Positions 45,871-57,070 of a DNA stretch of 64,000 nucleotides are shown here, piece after piece. The first letter of the stretch is position 1; every line of letters begins with the position of its first letter. Under the pieces are notes generated by a model. It saw nothing but the letters and a program-made list of their open reading frames with translations. It searched no databases and was not told the origin of the DNA. Source of the DNA: Heloderma charlesbogerti (Eukaryota; Chordata; Lepidosauria; Squamata; Helodermatidae); NCBI GenBank assembly GCA_026122225.1, contig JANEZZ010002364.1, forward strand, positions 372,001 to 436,000, in the 5' to 3' direction. Made by a program: the position numbers and the translations under genes.

Positions 45871-47589
45871 ATTCTTTTTATTATCCATCCTTGAGTGGCA
45901 TCAGTGCTCATGGCACCTTACAACTCAAGCAAGAAATGTCCCTCCCTTCAAGGTGCTCACAACCTAAAGTTTAGCCACAAGGAGGGAACACTGTCCTCAC
46001 TATAGCTCTGTTACATCCCTACTCACAAGTCTACCGCTTTAAGTCCTCTGCCTCAATGCAACCTTTATATAAACCTGAAATCCCTTGTAGGGATGGGGTT
46101 AAGCAAATATGTAATAACAACCAAAAGCAGCAAAACAATCCTGCTCGCTCATTGCACCACACAAGACATGCACCGAGCCTGGAACTGCGTGTGGGAAAAC
46201 AGTGTTGCTCCTGCTTGCTTTGCAGGGATTAATTACTAGGGGAAGGGGGAAATAACAGCAGGTATGGGACATACAATCACTGCCTGTGTTCTTAAGCCAG
46301 AAGAATTTGAGCTGACAATGAAAAATCAGCTCCCCACAAGGTTTTCCTATTGGTTTCCTATTGTTGCCTAGTTAACTTTAATAACAGCCAGCCAATACGA
46401 AAATAAAGCAGCAGGTGGTAGCATTCCTGCAAGTCAAGCCAATCTTCAATGAGGCCTTCAGCCACCTCCTGCCAGGTTCTTCTTGGCACCAGCAAAGTGA
46501 AGGATGGAAAATAAGTCACAAACAATGTTGAAGAACACGCCAGACCGTATGGGGTTCCCCAAAGGTTGGTCACATCTGAGAACTCATCTTCCCAGTGTCT
46601 GTTATCAAAGTCACTTTCACAAACACATGAATTTTGATCAGAAGTTTCTTGTCCTTTTTGTTTCCTTTGTGTGTGTTTTAATCAGACAAAAAGGACTTTT
46701 ATAAAAACTGACCAGGAAAGAAGTGACACTTATCTCAAAATAACTGAAGCATATTTTGCAAATTCCTACAGACAACGTTGTCTGTGAATGCCCTTTGCAA
46801 CTTCATCAGCATGCTTAAAGTTTGCCAGTAGAACAAAAGCTTGCCGTGATTGTCTTCTCTTTGATATTGAAAACAATACCCCCACACACACACCCCAAAA
46901 ATAAAATAAAATCCACAATAAGGGTCTCAGACTGATTATGCTGGTTCAGAGTGAAGTGTTTGTCAAGAAGTCACACTGTTTAGAATCGTGACTTATGTTA
47001 GTGATGGTGGTTTCTCTTGTGACTCCTTGATTAAAAAGAACGGAATTGGATGTTTTTCCAAGAGGAGTGTCTGAGCTCAATAGTATATCAGTAGTTAAGA
47101 ATCCTTATGATTTATCCTGTACTCTAGAGAGTTCAAAGCACTTCATGCGGTGTGGGCTCCAGGTTTTGGAGGACCCTTGGGCAAGACACCCTCAATGCCC
47201 CCGTCCCCTCAGTGAGTGAGTCGACCTTCTCACCGCTGTTATCATCAGCTGCTGTTGCTCCTCATCTTCTTTCTCATCATTGCTTCCACTTGCTTGCTTG
47301 ACAGGCGGAGAGAGCCAATGAGCAAGTACGCCATGGCATCTGCTGCTGCTCCTTCTCACCACCACTGTTGTCAGGGCCAGAGTGAGAGGCAGGTGAACAA
47401 GCAGGTTGCAGTGGTGAAGAGGAGGAGCAAGTCCAGAGGCTGTTGTCCATGGGCCCCTGCTGGGATATGGGCCCTCGGCAGGTACCCGACCATACCTCCT
47501 CTTGACACCAGCCCTGACATCACATAAATGACCTGAGTAATCCTTACAACAGCCCTGTAAATAGTGATGCTTGAGGAACTTGATCTTTG
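45871..47589. other. No feature recognised
   Basis: GTGGCATCAGTGCTCATGG near 45896 may belong to a LINE end. Otherwise no gene or repeat family was recognised. Confidence 0.3.
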
Positions 47590-47935
47590 TGAACTGACCT
47601 GATCCATATTTTCTAGATTAATGTGCAGACTCAAACATCATTTTCCTTCAAATTTTGCACTTCTCTCCCAATTTTGTGATGCAATTCTCAGCTCAACAAA
47701 AATAACCAAAATGTGTATTTTATGACAAAAAATACATTTAGAAATGTATACATTTAGATATGTTTAGAAATGCTTTTTTAAAAAATGCATTCAAATATGT
47801 ATTTATAAATTTATATATGAATGTTCATGCCGATTTTTTTTTAAATCACACATTCATTTGGATGCAGGATAGACCAGACTTATGAAGGAGCATACGTTAA
47901 ATTGACATGAACCAAAAATACACTGTTCTATCCAT
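47590..47935. mobile_element. Decayed hAT-type MITE (ATTTTGAGAGAAAAT family)
   Basis: GTGTATTTTATGAC, ATGTTCATGCCGATT and the end CTATCCATCCC match the layout of 29320-29615. Confidence 0.45.
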
Positions 47936-47949
47936 CCCAAACTTTTAAG

Positions 47950-48110
47950 GCAGGCCAATATTATTATCCCCACATTACAGCAGGAAGACTGAGTCTGAGA
48001 AAAAGTAGATTGCCTAGCAGCTGGAGTACATTTAGGAGACTGGCAAACTTTGAATCTTTCTGCAGCAGCCAAAAAAATGTGTTGGGGAGAAGCTGCATAT
48101 AAATGCTGAG
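47950..48110 (+). mobile_element. Old MIR-like SINE
   Basis: TTATTATCCCCACATTACAG, GATTGCCTAGCAGCTGG and GAAGCTGCATATAAATGC precede an (AAAT)n tail. It is highly diverged. Confidence 0.4.
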
Positions 48111-48111
48111 C

Positions 48112-48154
<43 letters not shown>
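48111..48154. repeat. (TAAA)n microsatellite / SINE tail
   Basis: About eleven TAAA units are present. Confidence 0.97.
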
Positions 48155-48777
48155 GCAAGCAACATTTCAGGCCTGGCCTACACCTGTAGCTGGTAATTTG
48201 GACTGTACCACTTCAAATTGCAGGTGGGATGGACACATTTGTAACACTCCCCAGCAGTTAAAAAATAAATCCTGCAAATAAAAAGCCAGCAGAGCAGGGA
48301 AGGAGTGAAACACTACTCTTTCTCCCTGATGTGCTTGTTTATCATTTGCAGGGAGTTCATTTTGCATGAGGGAGCATTTAAAGACTATATCTTCACCTGT
48401 AGTTTGAGGTGTACAGACAATTCTGCCATCTTATTCCCATCTAGACCCAGCCTTCTAGTATTCCATACGATATTCTCATGTGTGAGATGAAGTATTATTG
48501 GCTCATACGTGTTCTAACTTTGATCTTATTTCTTACCACAGAGTTGTCAATAAACTCCTGCTAGCAAATTTCTTATGCTGTCTGTCAATCAAATGTATTC
48601 TATTATTCTGAACAAATACATCTATTCCAGTTATGCGAGCTTTGGGACAATATAACATAGTGATTAAGATAATGTGAGTTTGTTCAAATCTTTCTTCAGC
48701 AAACTCACTGGCAGTCTTTGCAGGAGATGTTATATTTATTGTACAGCACAGCACTTAATTTTGAAAATGATTTTAAA
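48155..48777. other. No feature recognised
   Basis: No gene or repeat family was recognised. Confidence 0.3.
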
Positions 48778-48817
<40 letters not shown>

Positions 48818-48820
48818 TAT
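48778..48820. repeat. (ATT)n microsatellite
   Basis: About fourteen ATT units are present. Confidence 0.97.
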
Positions 48821-49274
48821 TAACAAGCTTACTGAGATAATGTATGTGATCTGTGATGTTGCTTCCTGTCTATGGTCTTCTTTTCCTTTTCTTTTTTTAA
48901 AGTTTCACTGATATTGATCCTAAAGTGCCCTGCTGCATTGCAACCTGGAAATGGTGGAAGGTCAATTTGCAGACAATTTGATATGTGCCACTTAAAGTTA
49001 TCTTGAGCCATGCTCCCACTGTTGATGTGTTCATGTGAATGACTCAAGCACTGTTATAAATGCACATTTATCAGGTTTCTAAATGATTAACAGCCATCCT
49101 GAAAGATGGATTTACAATTGTATTTCAACCTTCCTTCCATTTTTGGACTTGCTCCTCAAGGCAGACCTACAGATCCATTTGGATGCTTAGAGGTCCTTAG
49201 GCTTTGGGGTCATCTGGCAGGATTGTTGGTGCACAGGGCAATGGCCTACGTGCTGGATAGCGAATGGGATTTGT

Positions 49275-49608
49275 AAGGACCTAACCTTCCTAGAGGTCTT
49301 TCCCATATACGTAGCAGTGCACGTTTGGGCCGACCACATGGCCAACATGGTAGTTCAATTTTGGTGTGACAATCAGGCCACCGTCCACGTCATCAACACC
49401 CCGTCTTCCAGAAATCGCAGAGTTATGTCATTGGTGAGAGCATTCACACTTCATTGCCTGTGACAGAATATCTGGTTGTGCGCCTGGCACATACTGGGCC
49501 TGGACAATCCAGTTGCCAATGCTTGGTTACATGACCAGGTCAACAGGTTCTGGGAGTTGGCCCCTTGGGCTTGTCCATTGCCAGACCCCATGCAAGCCAC
49601 ACTATCGG
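49275..49608 (+). pseudogene. RNase H-like domain of the DIRS-like element
   Basis: The translated frame contains DLTFLEVFPIYVAVHVWADH with the acidic Glu, then QFWCDNQATVHVINT with the catalytic Asp of the DNQA box, then RNRRVMSLVRAFTL. After one in-frame TGA (near 49458) comes NIWLCAWHILGLDNPVANAW. The usual acidic residue of the final ADAL-type motif is replaced (VANAW). RNase H removes the RNA strand during reverse transcription. The stop and the replacement show this copy is inactive. Confidence 0.75.
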
Positions 49609-49639
49609 AGATTGGCAGACTGAAGCAGAACACACCATG

Positions 49640-50515
49640 GCCTCCATAGCTCCCAGCAATAGAGCTGTTTATGACAAGGCAGGTAGGGAGTTCCATGCTT
49701 TTCGATGTGAACTGCAGTTACAGCAATTGTGGCCCATCCTGTGGATCATCTTTTACAGTTCTGTGTATATCCCAGGAATACGGGGCTTTCGGCCAGGACC
49801 ATAAGTAGTAAACTGGCTGCATTGGCATTCTGGTCGAAATTCAAGGGCATGACTACTAATACTGCAGATTTCAGGGTGCTGCATACCATTCAGGGCTGAG
49901 CCAGGGCTTCACCTGCAGCAGTGGACTCCAGGCACCCCCTTTCCCTTGATATCCTTTTAGGGCTCTGGAGATTATGGCCATCCATCTGTGGCTCCCCTGA
50001 AGAGGCGTCATTGTTTCATGTGGCTGCTTTAATGGCTTTCTTTGGAGCCCTCAGAATTTCCAAACTGGTCTGGGCATCCAAAGGTGATGTATCAGGGAGG
50101 GCCCTGAGGTATTCTGGCATCCAAACCCAGCTGGATATTGTCTGGGTTCAGCTCAGAAGATCTAAGATGGACCAGCTGGGTCGGGGAGAAATAGTGTCCC
50201 TCCTTCCCGCACAAGTGGAGGAGTTATGCCCCGACAGGGCATTAGCTGTTTCTTTGGACTTAAGGGGGCCGGTAGATGGCCCACTATTTTGTCATTCTGA
50301 TGGGTCCCTTTTAACTAAATATCACTTTTGGGCTATTACTAAACTAGCATTGGGTGCTCTTGGTCTAGGCAAATACTGATTTGGAACACATTCCTTCCAA
50401 ACTGAGGCTGCTTCTACAGTGGCGTCTTTGGGTTTTTCACTGGACCAGGTAAAGGCAGTGGGTAGATGGCACTCCAAGGCCTTCAGGACTTATGTGCAGG
50501 CTTTTCCTTGACACC
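49640..50515 (+). pseudogene. Tyrosine recombinase (DIRS/Ngaro type), inactivated
   Basis: The N-terminal core-binding part (SNRAVYDKAGREFHAF) is followed by broken frames. A long open stretch at 49921-50379 contains AALMAFFGALRISKLV with the first catalytic Arg. VQLRRSKMDQLGRG, the beta-hairpin region, and LCPDRALAVSLDLRGPV follow. A TGA then interrupts, and beyond it the frame continues with FGTHSFQTEAASTVAS, VGRWHSKAFRTYVQAF and a stop. The HxxR box reads HSFQ, so the second catalytic Arg is lost. The GRWHS motif and the nucleophilic Tyr (TYV) remain. Family members join circular cDNA to the genome through a covalent Tyr-DNA intermediate. This copy could not. Confidence 0.85.
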
Positions 50516-50759
50516 AGTGTCAAGCCTCTCCTTTTCCTGTTTTTACTGTTCTCTTTATTTCCTTTAGATCTATGGAGTGGATGTGAACCTGTGTGTGTGC
50601 TCATCTGAAGACACAGCATGGGGTTCTGGGCTGGTCGGAGGGCTTGCAGGTCAGGCTGCGGATCCCAGCTTGGGCTGTCCCAGTGTGCATGTGTTCAGTG
50701 GCTTCACATGCATGGCATGCAGTGCGAGTGCCTACTTTCCACAGTATTCCATCAAAATT

Positions 50760-50889
50760 TTGGTGTGTGTGTCCCCGCAGGTTTTGGTGATGCATCTAGG
50801 GGGGAATGACCTGGGTTGTTTGAAAGGCAAGGACCTCATCCCGCAGGCCTTGGCCGGTTTTCAGGTTATTCAGCATCTTTGGCCAGGGA
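50760..50889 (+). pseudogene. SGNH-like hydrolase fragment of the DIRS-like element
   Basis: In frame, PQVLVMHLGGNDLGCLKGKD includes the GGND block, resembling block III of SGNH/GDSL esterases. LIPQALAGFQVIQHLWPG follows, and then the frame enters the MITE at 50890. Some Ngaro-like elements are known to encode such a hydrolase. Only this part survives here, so activity cannot be judged. The family call rests on one block and on position after the recombinase. Confidence 0.6.
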
Positions 50890-51690
50890 TAGGGATGTAC
50901 GAAAGTTACTTACCTTTTCGCAGCTTGGCTTTGTGGTGGGGGGGAGGCGCTTCGCTTTTCCCCCCGAAGTTCAGGCAAGGGGGGGAGGCGTCCCGCCTCG
51001 CCCGGCCGAAATTCAGGCCAGGGAGAAGCGCCCCGTCTCCCCGGCCGCGAAACAAACAGTAAAAAAAAAAAAAAAGAAGACCCCATCATAGGCTACGTGA
51101 CGATTTACGTAGCCTATCACGGCTAGATTTCCAAAGTCAGCCGTGATAGGCTACGTAAATCATCATGTAGCCTATCACGGGTGACTTTAGGAAAAAAAAA
51201 AAAAAGCGTGTACGCAAATGGTGGCACCCATGGGGCGCTACCATTTGCGTTCCTTACTTTGGCACGTCTAGTCTACGTAAAGATTTACGTAGACTACGGC
51301 GAAAATAAGGGCAACGCAAATAGCATACTACGTAAGTATTTATGTAGCCTATCACAGCTAACCCCCCCCCCAAAACCCAGCGTACGCAAATGGCGGAGGC
51401 TATGGGGGCTGCTATTTGTGTTCCCTATTTTTCGCCATTTTATCTTATGTAAATATTTACGTAGGCTATTACGGTGAAAAAAAGGGAATGCAAATAGCGC
51501 CCACTACGCTATTTGTGTTCCCCCTTTTTTTCGCCGTAATAGCCTATGTAAATATTTACGTAGGCTACAACGGCGAAAAATAGGGAATGCAAATGGCGGC
51601 CGCTGTAGCCACCGCCATTTGCGTAGACTGGTGTTTTTTTGGGGGGGGGGGTTAGCCGTGATAGGCTATGTAAACACTTACGTAGCCTAT
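50890..51690. mobile_element. TACGTA-palindrome hAT-type MITE, copy 7a (right end missing)
   Basis: It begins TAGGGATGTACGAAAG, with ACTTACCT at 50908-50915. About seven hairpins follow (near 51085, 51141, 51265, 51326, 51441, 51535 and 51656), alternating the ATAGGCTAC and TAGTCTAC types. The hairpin near 51326 is fused directly to CAAATAGCAT, which marks an internal junction. No CATCCCTA end is present before the next element begins at about 51692. Confidence 0.85.
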
Positions 51691-51691
51691 C

Positions 51692-52186
51692 TAGGGCTGT
51701 CAGAGAATTCCACCACGGATCTCGGTGAGGCCGAATGCCAGTGCATTTGGCCCCCCGAACTCTGTGGCAGAACGGCCTGCTCCCCTGCCCCCCCGCAGAT
51801 CCCCCCTGGGACAAGACTTACCTATGGCGGATCTTCCGGGCGGCGGAGACTTTGGCAGCGGCAGCTGTGGTGGCTGGTCTTCCGATTGGCTGCCGCCGCC
51901 GCCATTTCCAGGCTTGTGTAAAAAAAATAAAAAAGACGTGATAGGCTATGTAAAGATTTACGTAGCCTATCATGGCTAGGTTTTAAAAACAACAACGACG
52001 TGATAGGCTACATAAATCTTTACGTAGCCTATCATAGTTGGGTGGTTTAAAAAACAAAACTGCGTACGCAAATGGCAGCGGCTACGGCCACCGCCATTTG
52101 TGTTCCTTCTTTTTACAGTCTTAATCTATGTAAATATTTACGTAGACTATGACGGCGAAAATAATGGGGAACACAAATAGCGTAGC
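51692..52186. mobile_element. TACGTA-palindrome hAT-type MITE, copy 7b (right side truncated)
   Basis: It begins TAGGGCTGTCAGAGAATTCC, the same left end as 25456-26174. AGGTAAGT points outward at 51816-51823 (minus strand). Hairpins lie near 51936, 51999 and 52125. Similarity stops at CAAATAGCGTAGC, inside a palindrome, and ordinary sequence follows. Confidence 0.85.
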
Positions 52187-52324
52187 AGCAAATGAGCTCA
52201 AGAAATTGCAAAAAGGTCCCAAGAATTGTGCTTCTGCTTGCGTCTACATTTGGGGTTGAAACACGGATATGTTCACATGATTTGTGAACAGGAATGTAAT
52301 TCTTCTACATCCTTGGTGCCTTAC

Positions 52325-52676
52325 ACATTGGGCTACTTTGCATGCCACAACAGCTTATTGTGGGTTAATTTACCATCAAGGAGCTGTAGCACATGCTGGC
52401 CACCATTACATGTATATGTAAGCCCCAACTGGGGTTTGCAGTGGCTTTTTGTGTCATACAAACCTGACTGGTGGGGATTTTTTTGCAGGTTAAACAATCC
52501 TCACATAACCCTAAAACAGATGGTGGGTTATGTGAGGGTGGTTTAACCCTCAAATAACCCCCACCAGCTGGGTTCACATGACATGACATGCCATATTCAA
52601 AATGGTGGCTGGCACATGCCACAACTCTTCAAGGGTAAATTAACCCACAATAGGCTGCCTTCTCATGTGAATCAAG
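52325..52676. mobile_element. Palindromic (foldback) MITE, second copy
   Basis: CAGCTTATTGTGGGTTAATT then TACCATCAAGGAGCTG on the left is the inverse of the right-hand segment ending AATTAACCCACAATAGGCTG. The centre contains GGTTAAACAATCC and GGTGGTTTAACC. It belongs with 5888-6217. Confidence 0.7.
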
Positions 52677-52727
52677 TCAGTGATGCATTGATACAGATAT
52701 TGCAAACACTGACTCTTTTCATCTGAG

Positions 52728-53020
52728 ACAAACTGACCTGTTCCACATATGTCAGACTAATGAGAGCACTGGAACTTAGTTATCTGCTGGCTTTCATGCT
52801 TCCTGAATGTTCCAGCATAGTTCTCAGGTCAAAAATAATCTTGTTTTTCTTTTAATAAAGTATATTTTGAGAGAAAATATGTTTAAAAATGCATATACTG
52901 AGAAATGAAATGCATTTAAAAATACGTACTTAAATGAAATGTTCTGTGCATATTTAAAACAAAAATATTGCCAGATTAATAAGATAACAGGACTGGAAAT
53001 AGACTAATACAACCATTCCT
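52728..53020. mobile_element. Decayed hAT-type MITE (ATTTTGAGAGAAAAT family)
   Basis: TTCCTGAATGTTCCAGCATAG, GTATATTTTGAGAGAAAAT and the end CAACCATTCCTA parallel 29320-29615. Confidence 0.5.
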
Positions 53021-53123
53021 ACAACTAGCCAGAGTTGACAGGACATAAGTAACAAGTTGATATAGGAGTTTGGTTTGTCACAAAGGTAGCTTATTCTATG
53101 AGAATAACAACAATAGCAAAACA

Positions 53124-54046
53124 TAGGGATGGGGGAGAATTTCTCCCCGAAACTTCGGGGGGGGAAGTGCCAACGCATTCGGTCCTCTGAAGGTTGTTCG
53201 GGGAGAAATTATCCCCCCCCCACCCGGGAAGGGACTTACCTTCCACGAATGTCCCTTCCGGCAGCCAGTCCCGGCGGCGGTTCAGCAGGTCTTCGTCAGG
53301 GGCGGGGGCGGCAGCCGGTCTTTCGACCAGCTGCCGTCGCCGCCATTACAAGAAAAGTAAAAAAAAACAAAAAACACCCCTGTGATAGGCTACGTAACGA
53401 TTAACGTAGCCTATCCCGGCTAGATTTGCAAAGTCAGCCGTGATAGGCTACGTTAATCGTCACGTAGCCTATCACGGGTGACTTTAGAAAAAAAAAAAAA
53501 AGCGCGTACGGATAATGGAGGCCCCCATAGGGAGCCACCATTCCTGTTCCCTATTTGGTCCCTGTAGTCTACGTAAAGATTTACGTAGACTACGGCGAAA
53601 ATAAGGACAACGCAAATAGCGTTGCCCTTATTTTCTCCGTAGTCTACGTAAATCTTTACGTAGACTACAGCGACCAAATAAGGAACGCGAATGGCAGCTC
53701 CCTATGGGGGCCTCCATTAGCGTATGCGCTTTTTTTTTTTTTTCAAAGTCACCCGTGATAGGCTACGTGACGATTAATGTAGCCTATCATGGCTGACTTT
53801 GCAGATCTAGCTGTGATAGGCTACGGTAATCGTTACGTAGCCTATCACAGGGGCGTGTTGTTGTTGTTTTTTTTCCTATGGAAGTTTGCGGCCGGGGAGA
53901 CGGGGCACTTCTCCCCGGCCTGAATTTCGGCCGGGTGAGGCGGGAAGTCTCCCCCCCGGACTGAACTTCAGGGGGAGCAGCAAAGCGCCTCCCCCCCACC
54001 GCGAAGCAAGCTGTGAGACCAGGTAAGTGACTTTCGTGTGTCCCTA
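53124..54046. mobile_element. TACGTA-palindrome hAT-type MITE, copy 8
   Basis: A perfect 8-bp duplication GCAAAACA flanks it (53116-53123 and 54047-54054). Six hairpins lie in a mirrored chain (near 53374, 53435, 53561, 53638, 53754 and 53809). The symmetry centre is in GCAAATAGCGTTGC near 53611. AGGTAAGT points outward at 53234-53241 (minus) and 54021-54028 (plus). Confidence 0.95.
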
Positions 54047-54140
54047 GCAAAACAGCACCAACCTCATCTGTGTTTGAAAAATGTTAGGAACCTTGCATCA
54101 CTTGTTTTTGGTGGAGTACCCTCTTCCCTTCATTGATATA

Positions 54141-55493
54141 CAGTCAGGGCCAGAAATATTGGAACAAGGATAACTGTTTTGGCAGTTGGCCTCTGTACAC
54201 CACCACATTGAAGTTGAAGGGAAACACACCCAGATGGGAGCGAAGTCAGGACTTTCAGCTGTAATTCAAGGGGTGTGACAAAAGTGGGGCACTAACCATT
54301 CAAGAAGGACAGCCAGTGGCATACACACACACCCATCGTTGGTGGCTCATAAGTAATGGAACAAACCAACATCATCTCAAAATTAAGGATCACCTTTAAT
54401 ATAATACCTGGAGGAAAATCCTTTGCAGTCAATGACTGCCTGAAGTCTGGCACCCATGGACATGACCAAATGCTGAGTTCCCTCCCTCGAGATGCTTTGC
54501 CAGGCCTTTACTGCAGCTGCCTTCAGCTGCTGCTTGTTTGTGGGTCTTTCTGCCTTCAGTCTTGCCTTCAGTATGTGAAAAGCATGCTCTATTGGGTGGA
54601 GATCAGGTGACTGACTTGGCCATTGAAGAACATCCCCCTTCTTTGCCTTGAGAAACTCTTGGGTAGCTTTTGCTGTATGGTATGGGTCATTATCCATCTG
54701 CAATATGAAGTGGTGCCCTATCAGTTTGGCAGCATTCAACTGAATCTGAGCAGGAAGTATAGCCCGATACACTTCAGAATTCATCCTGCTGCTTTTATCA
54801 GCAGTCAGGTCATCAATAAACACCAGTGACCCGGCTCCATTGGCAGCCATACATTCCCATGCCATAACACTGCCTCCACCATGTTTGACAGATGATGTGG
54901 TCTGCTTTGGGTCATGAGCTGTTCCTTTCCTTCTCCATACTTTTCCCATCATTCTGGTATAAGTTAATCTTGGTTTCATCAGTCCAAAGAATCTTATTCC
55001 AGAACCTGGCAGGCTTTTTTAGGTGTTTGCTGGCAAAGGCTAATCTGGCCTGTCTGTTCTTGAGCACTACCAGTGGTTTGCACCTTGTTGTGAAGCCTCT
55101 GTATTTACATTCATAAAGCTGTCTCTTGACTGTAGATGTTGACAGTGACATGCCTACCTCCGCAAGAGCATTCTTGGCCTGGCTAAATGTTGTGAAAGGG
55201 TTCCTCTTCGCCATGAGCAGAATTCTGCGGTCATCCACTTTAGTGGTCTTCCGTGGTCTTCCAGGCCTTTTGCTGTTGCTGAGCTTGCCAGTTAATTCCT
55301 TCTTTTTCAGGGTGTTCCAAACTGTTGTGTTGGTCACTCCCACTGTTTCTGCTATCTCTCTGATGGGTTTATTTTGTTTCCTCAGCCTAATGATGGCCTC
55401 CTTCACTCGCATGGACACCTCTTTGGACCTCATGTTGGAAGTTCCAGTGAACAGCTACCAAATGCAACACTCAGAACCACCTCCAGGCCTTTA
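54141..55493 (-). mobile_element. Tc1-like DNA transposon, one end missing
   Basis: The left end is at TA followed by CAGTCAGGGCCAGAAATATT, a typical Tc1-family terminus at a TA target (54139-54140). The transposase gene lies in reverse (55433 down to 54383). Upstream of the gene the element runs to CCTCCAGGCCTTTA near 55493. There it joins a palindromic MITE directly, and its own second terminal repeat is absent. Confidence 0.88.
54383..55433 (-). pseudogene. Tc1-like transposase (DD34E), frameshifted
   Basis: Start is the ATG at 55433. Residues 1-60 form the paired-like helix-turn-helix (MRVKEAIIRLRKQNKPIREI and VTNTTVWNTL). GRPRK is the AT-hook-like linker. A second HTH follows, then the catalytic core: WTDE (first Asp), QMDNDPYHTAKAT (second Asp) and SPDLHPIEHAFHIL (Glu), with 34 residues between second Asp and Glu. 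The frame is interrupted once, near 54945 just after the first Asp motif, where the two overlapping frames meet. Tc1 transposases cut and paste at TA sites. Everything except the frameshift looks well preserved, suggesting a relatively recent copy. Similar elements are best known from fishes. Confidence 0.92.
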
Positions 55494-55956
55494 CGTAGAT
55501 TTACGTAGACTACAGCGACCAAATAAGGAACGGGAATGGCAGCTCCCTATGGGGGCCGCCATTATCCGTACACGCTTTTTTTTTTTTAAAGTCACCCGTG
55601 ATAGGCTACGTGACGATTTACGTAGCCTATCATGGCTGACTTTGCAGATCTAGCCGTGATAGGCTACGTGAATCATCACGTAGCCTATCATGGGGGCGTT
55701 TTTTTTTTTATTATTGGAATGGCGGCGGCGGCAGCCGGTCGAAAGATCGGCTGCTGCCCCCGCCCCGCACGAACACCCGCCGAACCGCCGGCCGGACCCT
55801 CCGCTGGGAGGGACATTCGGCAAAGGTAAGTCCAGTCCCGGGGGGGGTGGGGGGTGGGGGGGTGCGGAGAATTTCTCCCCGAAACTTGTTCGGGGGGCCG
55901 AACACGTTGGCGCTCGGCCCCCCAAAGTTTCAGGGAGAAATTCTCCGCCATCCCTA
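55491..55956. mobile_element. TACGTA-palindrome hAT-type MITE, copy 9 (left half missing)
   Basis: Sequence similar to 53640-53860 starts abruptly in a TTTACGTAGATTTACGTAG hairpin. It continues through hairpins near 55595 and 55653 and ends CTCCGCCATCCCTA. AGGTAAGT points outward at 55824-55831. The left half is missing at the junction with the Tc1 element. Confidence 0.85.
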
Positions 55957-56022
55957 CTATACCTCTGCCTTGTGTTTTGTTTGTTGGTCACATTAGAGTG
56001 TGACAGAACCAATGGAAATAGC

Positions 56023-56055
56023 ATACACACACACACACACACACACACTCACACA
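56023..56055. repeat. (CA)n microsatellite
   Basis: About fifteen CA units with one interruption. Confidence 0.95.
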
Positions 56056-56059
56056 TGTG

Positions 56060-57062
56060 TATATTCTGGAAACTCCCTGGAATTTCATGTGTCACCAGCT
56101 GATCTGTGGCAAAAGGTTACTTGTGCTGCAAGGTGGGGAAAATAGCAGCAAACAGTCATAAACACTAATATCTTTTCCCCTTTGGCTTCTATTTTTAAGT
56201 AAACATTCCCCCCGCCCCAAAAAAGATGAATTGCTTGTTATGTGATAGCTTTAAAATATATTAAACACAATAAATCTTTCCCTGCAGGGATAATATTCAG
56301 CAGAGACTGTGGGTTTTAAATGAACGTGGTGTTTTTTTGTTTTTTGTTTTTTAATTTATGTGAAGAAATTTAGTCCAGTCATGATTTAAAATAAACAAAA
56401 ACAAAAGTTTCTATAAGCATCATACAGATGAGATATTTTTGAGCTAAAAATGTCCCATAATGCTAAATAGTATAGTTTACAGATATATAGCTGGACAGAA
56501 GCGATGACAAGAGATTAAGAAAAATATATTATCGAAAACATACATTAAGCATAATTAATAGTTCAATGCAGAAGCTGAGGGATTTCTCCCCCCACACCTC
56601 CATGGATAGTATACAGGAATAAATAAATACATAAAATCTGCCTGGCATTAAATATTCATTAAGCCGAGTGTACAATTCTAAGCGTCTCTGCTAGCCATTT
56701 GTCAGGACTTTCAATATAAATGTTATTTCAGATAGATAAATGGGTAATGAACAAAGGTGGTAACTACCCATATGAAGATAGATGTCTTAAAAATAATTTC
56801 AAGTGCAGACAGAAAAGGGTTGAGGTAAAACTATAGGGAACAACCCAAACATGAGCGAAACAAGTTCAGAAAGGAATGAGGCTTAAGGAAATTGCTGCTA
56901 CAAAGACATGAGCTTACTGCATTGGCATAATTGTGTTCCAGCTGTGGATACTCAAACATGGTTTCCAGCTAGGGACATATGAGAATGTCATTCCTGTTTG
57001 GCAAATCAGGTGGATGTATCATGTTCACAACTCAAAATGCAAGCAGGAACACAATTCTTAGG
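56060..57062. other. Apparently unique A/T-rich sequence
   Basis: No repeat signature, gene or RNA was recognised. The stretch around 56640-56900 (containing TTAAATATTCATTAAGCC) looks single-copy. Confidence 0.3.
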
Positions 57063-57070
57063 AAGATTTC

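Larger units (their letters stand above)
49190..50889 (+). mobile_element. Decayed tyrosine-recombinase retroelement (DIRS/Ngaro-like)
   Basis: In order, the plus strand encodes a broken RNase H-like domain (about 49275-49608), a tyrosine recombinase (about 49640-50515) and part of an SGNH-type hydrolase (about 50760-50889). That combination is characteristic of DIRS/Ngaro-like retrotransposons, which insert by recombinase rather than integrase or endonuclease. The reverse transcriptase and the terminal repeats are not recognisable. The element is cut at 50890 by a palindromic MITE, and no continuation was found beyond 52186. Confidence 0.8.

Noticed and set aside
54141..55493. Tc1 as the autonomous partner of the palindromic MITEs
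   Set aside because: Tc1 ends (CAGTCAGGGCC at TA) differ from TAGGGATG/CATCCCTA, and the MITEs duplicate 8 bp, which is hAT behaviour.
54356..55653. Plus-strand frames over the Tc1 element
   Set aside because: They are antisense to the Tc1 transposase, and the longest also runs into MITE hairpins.
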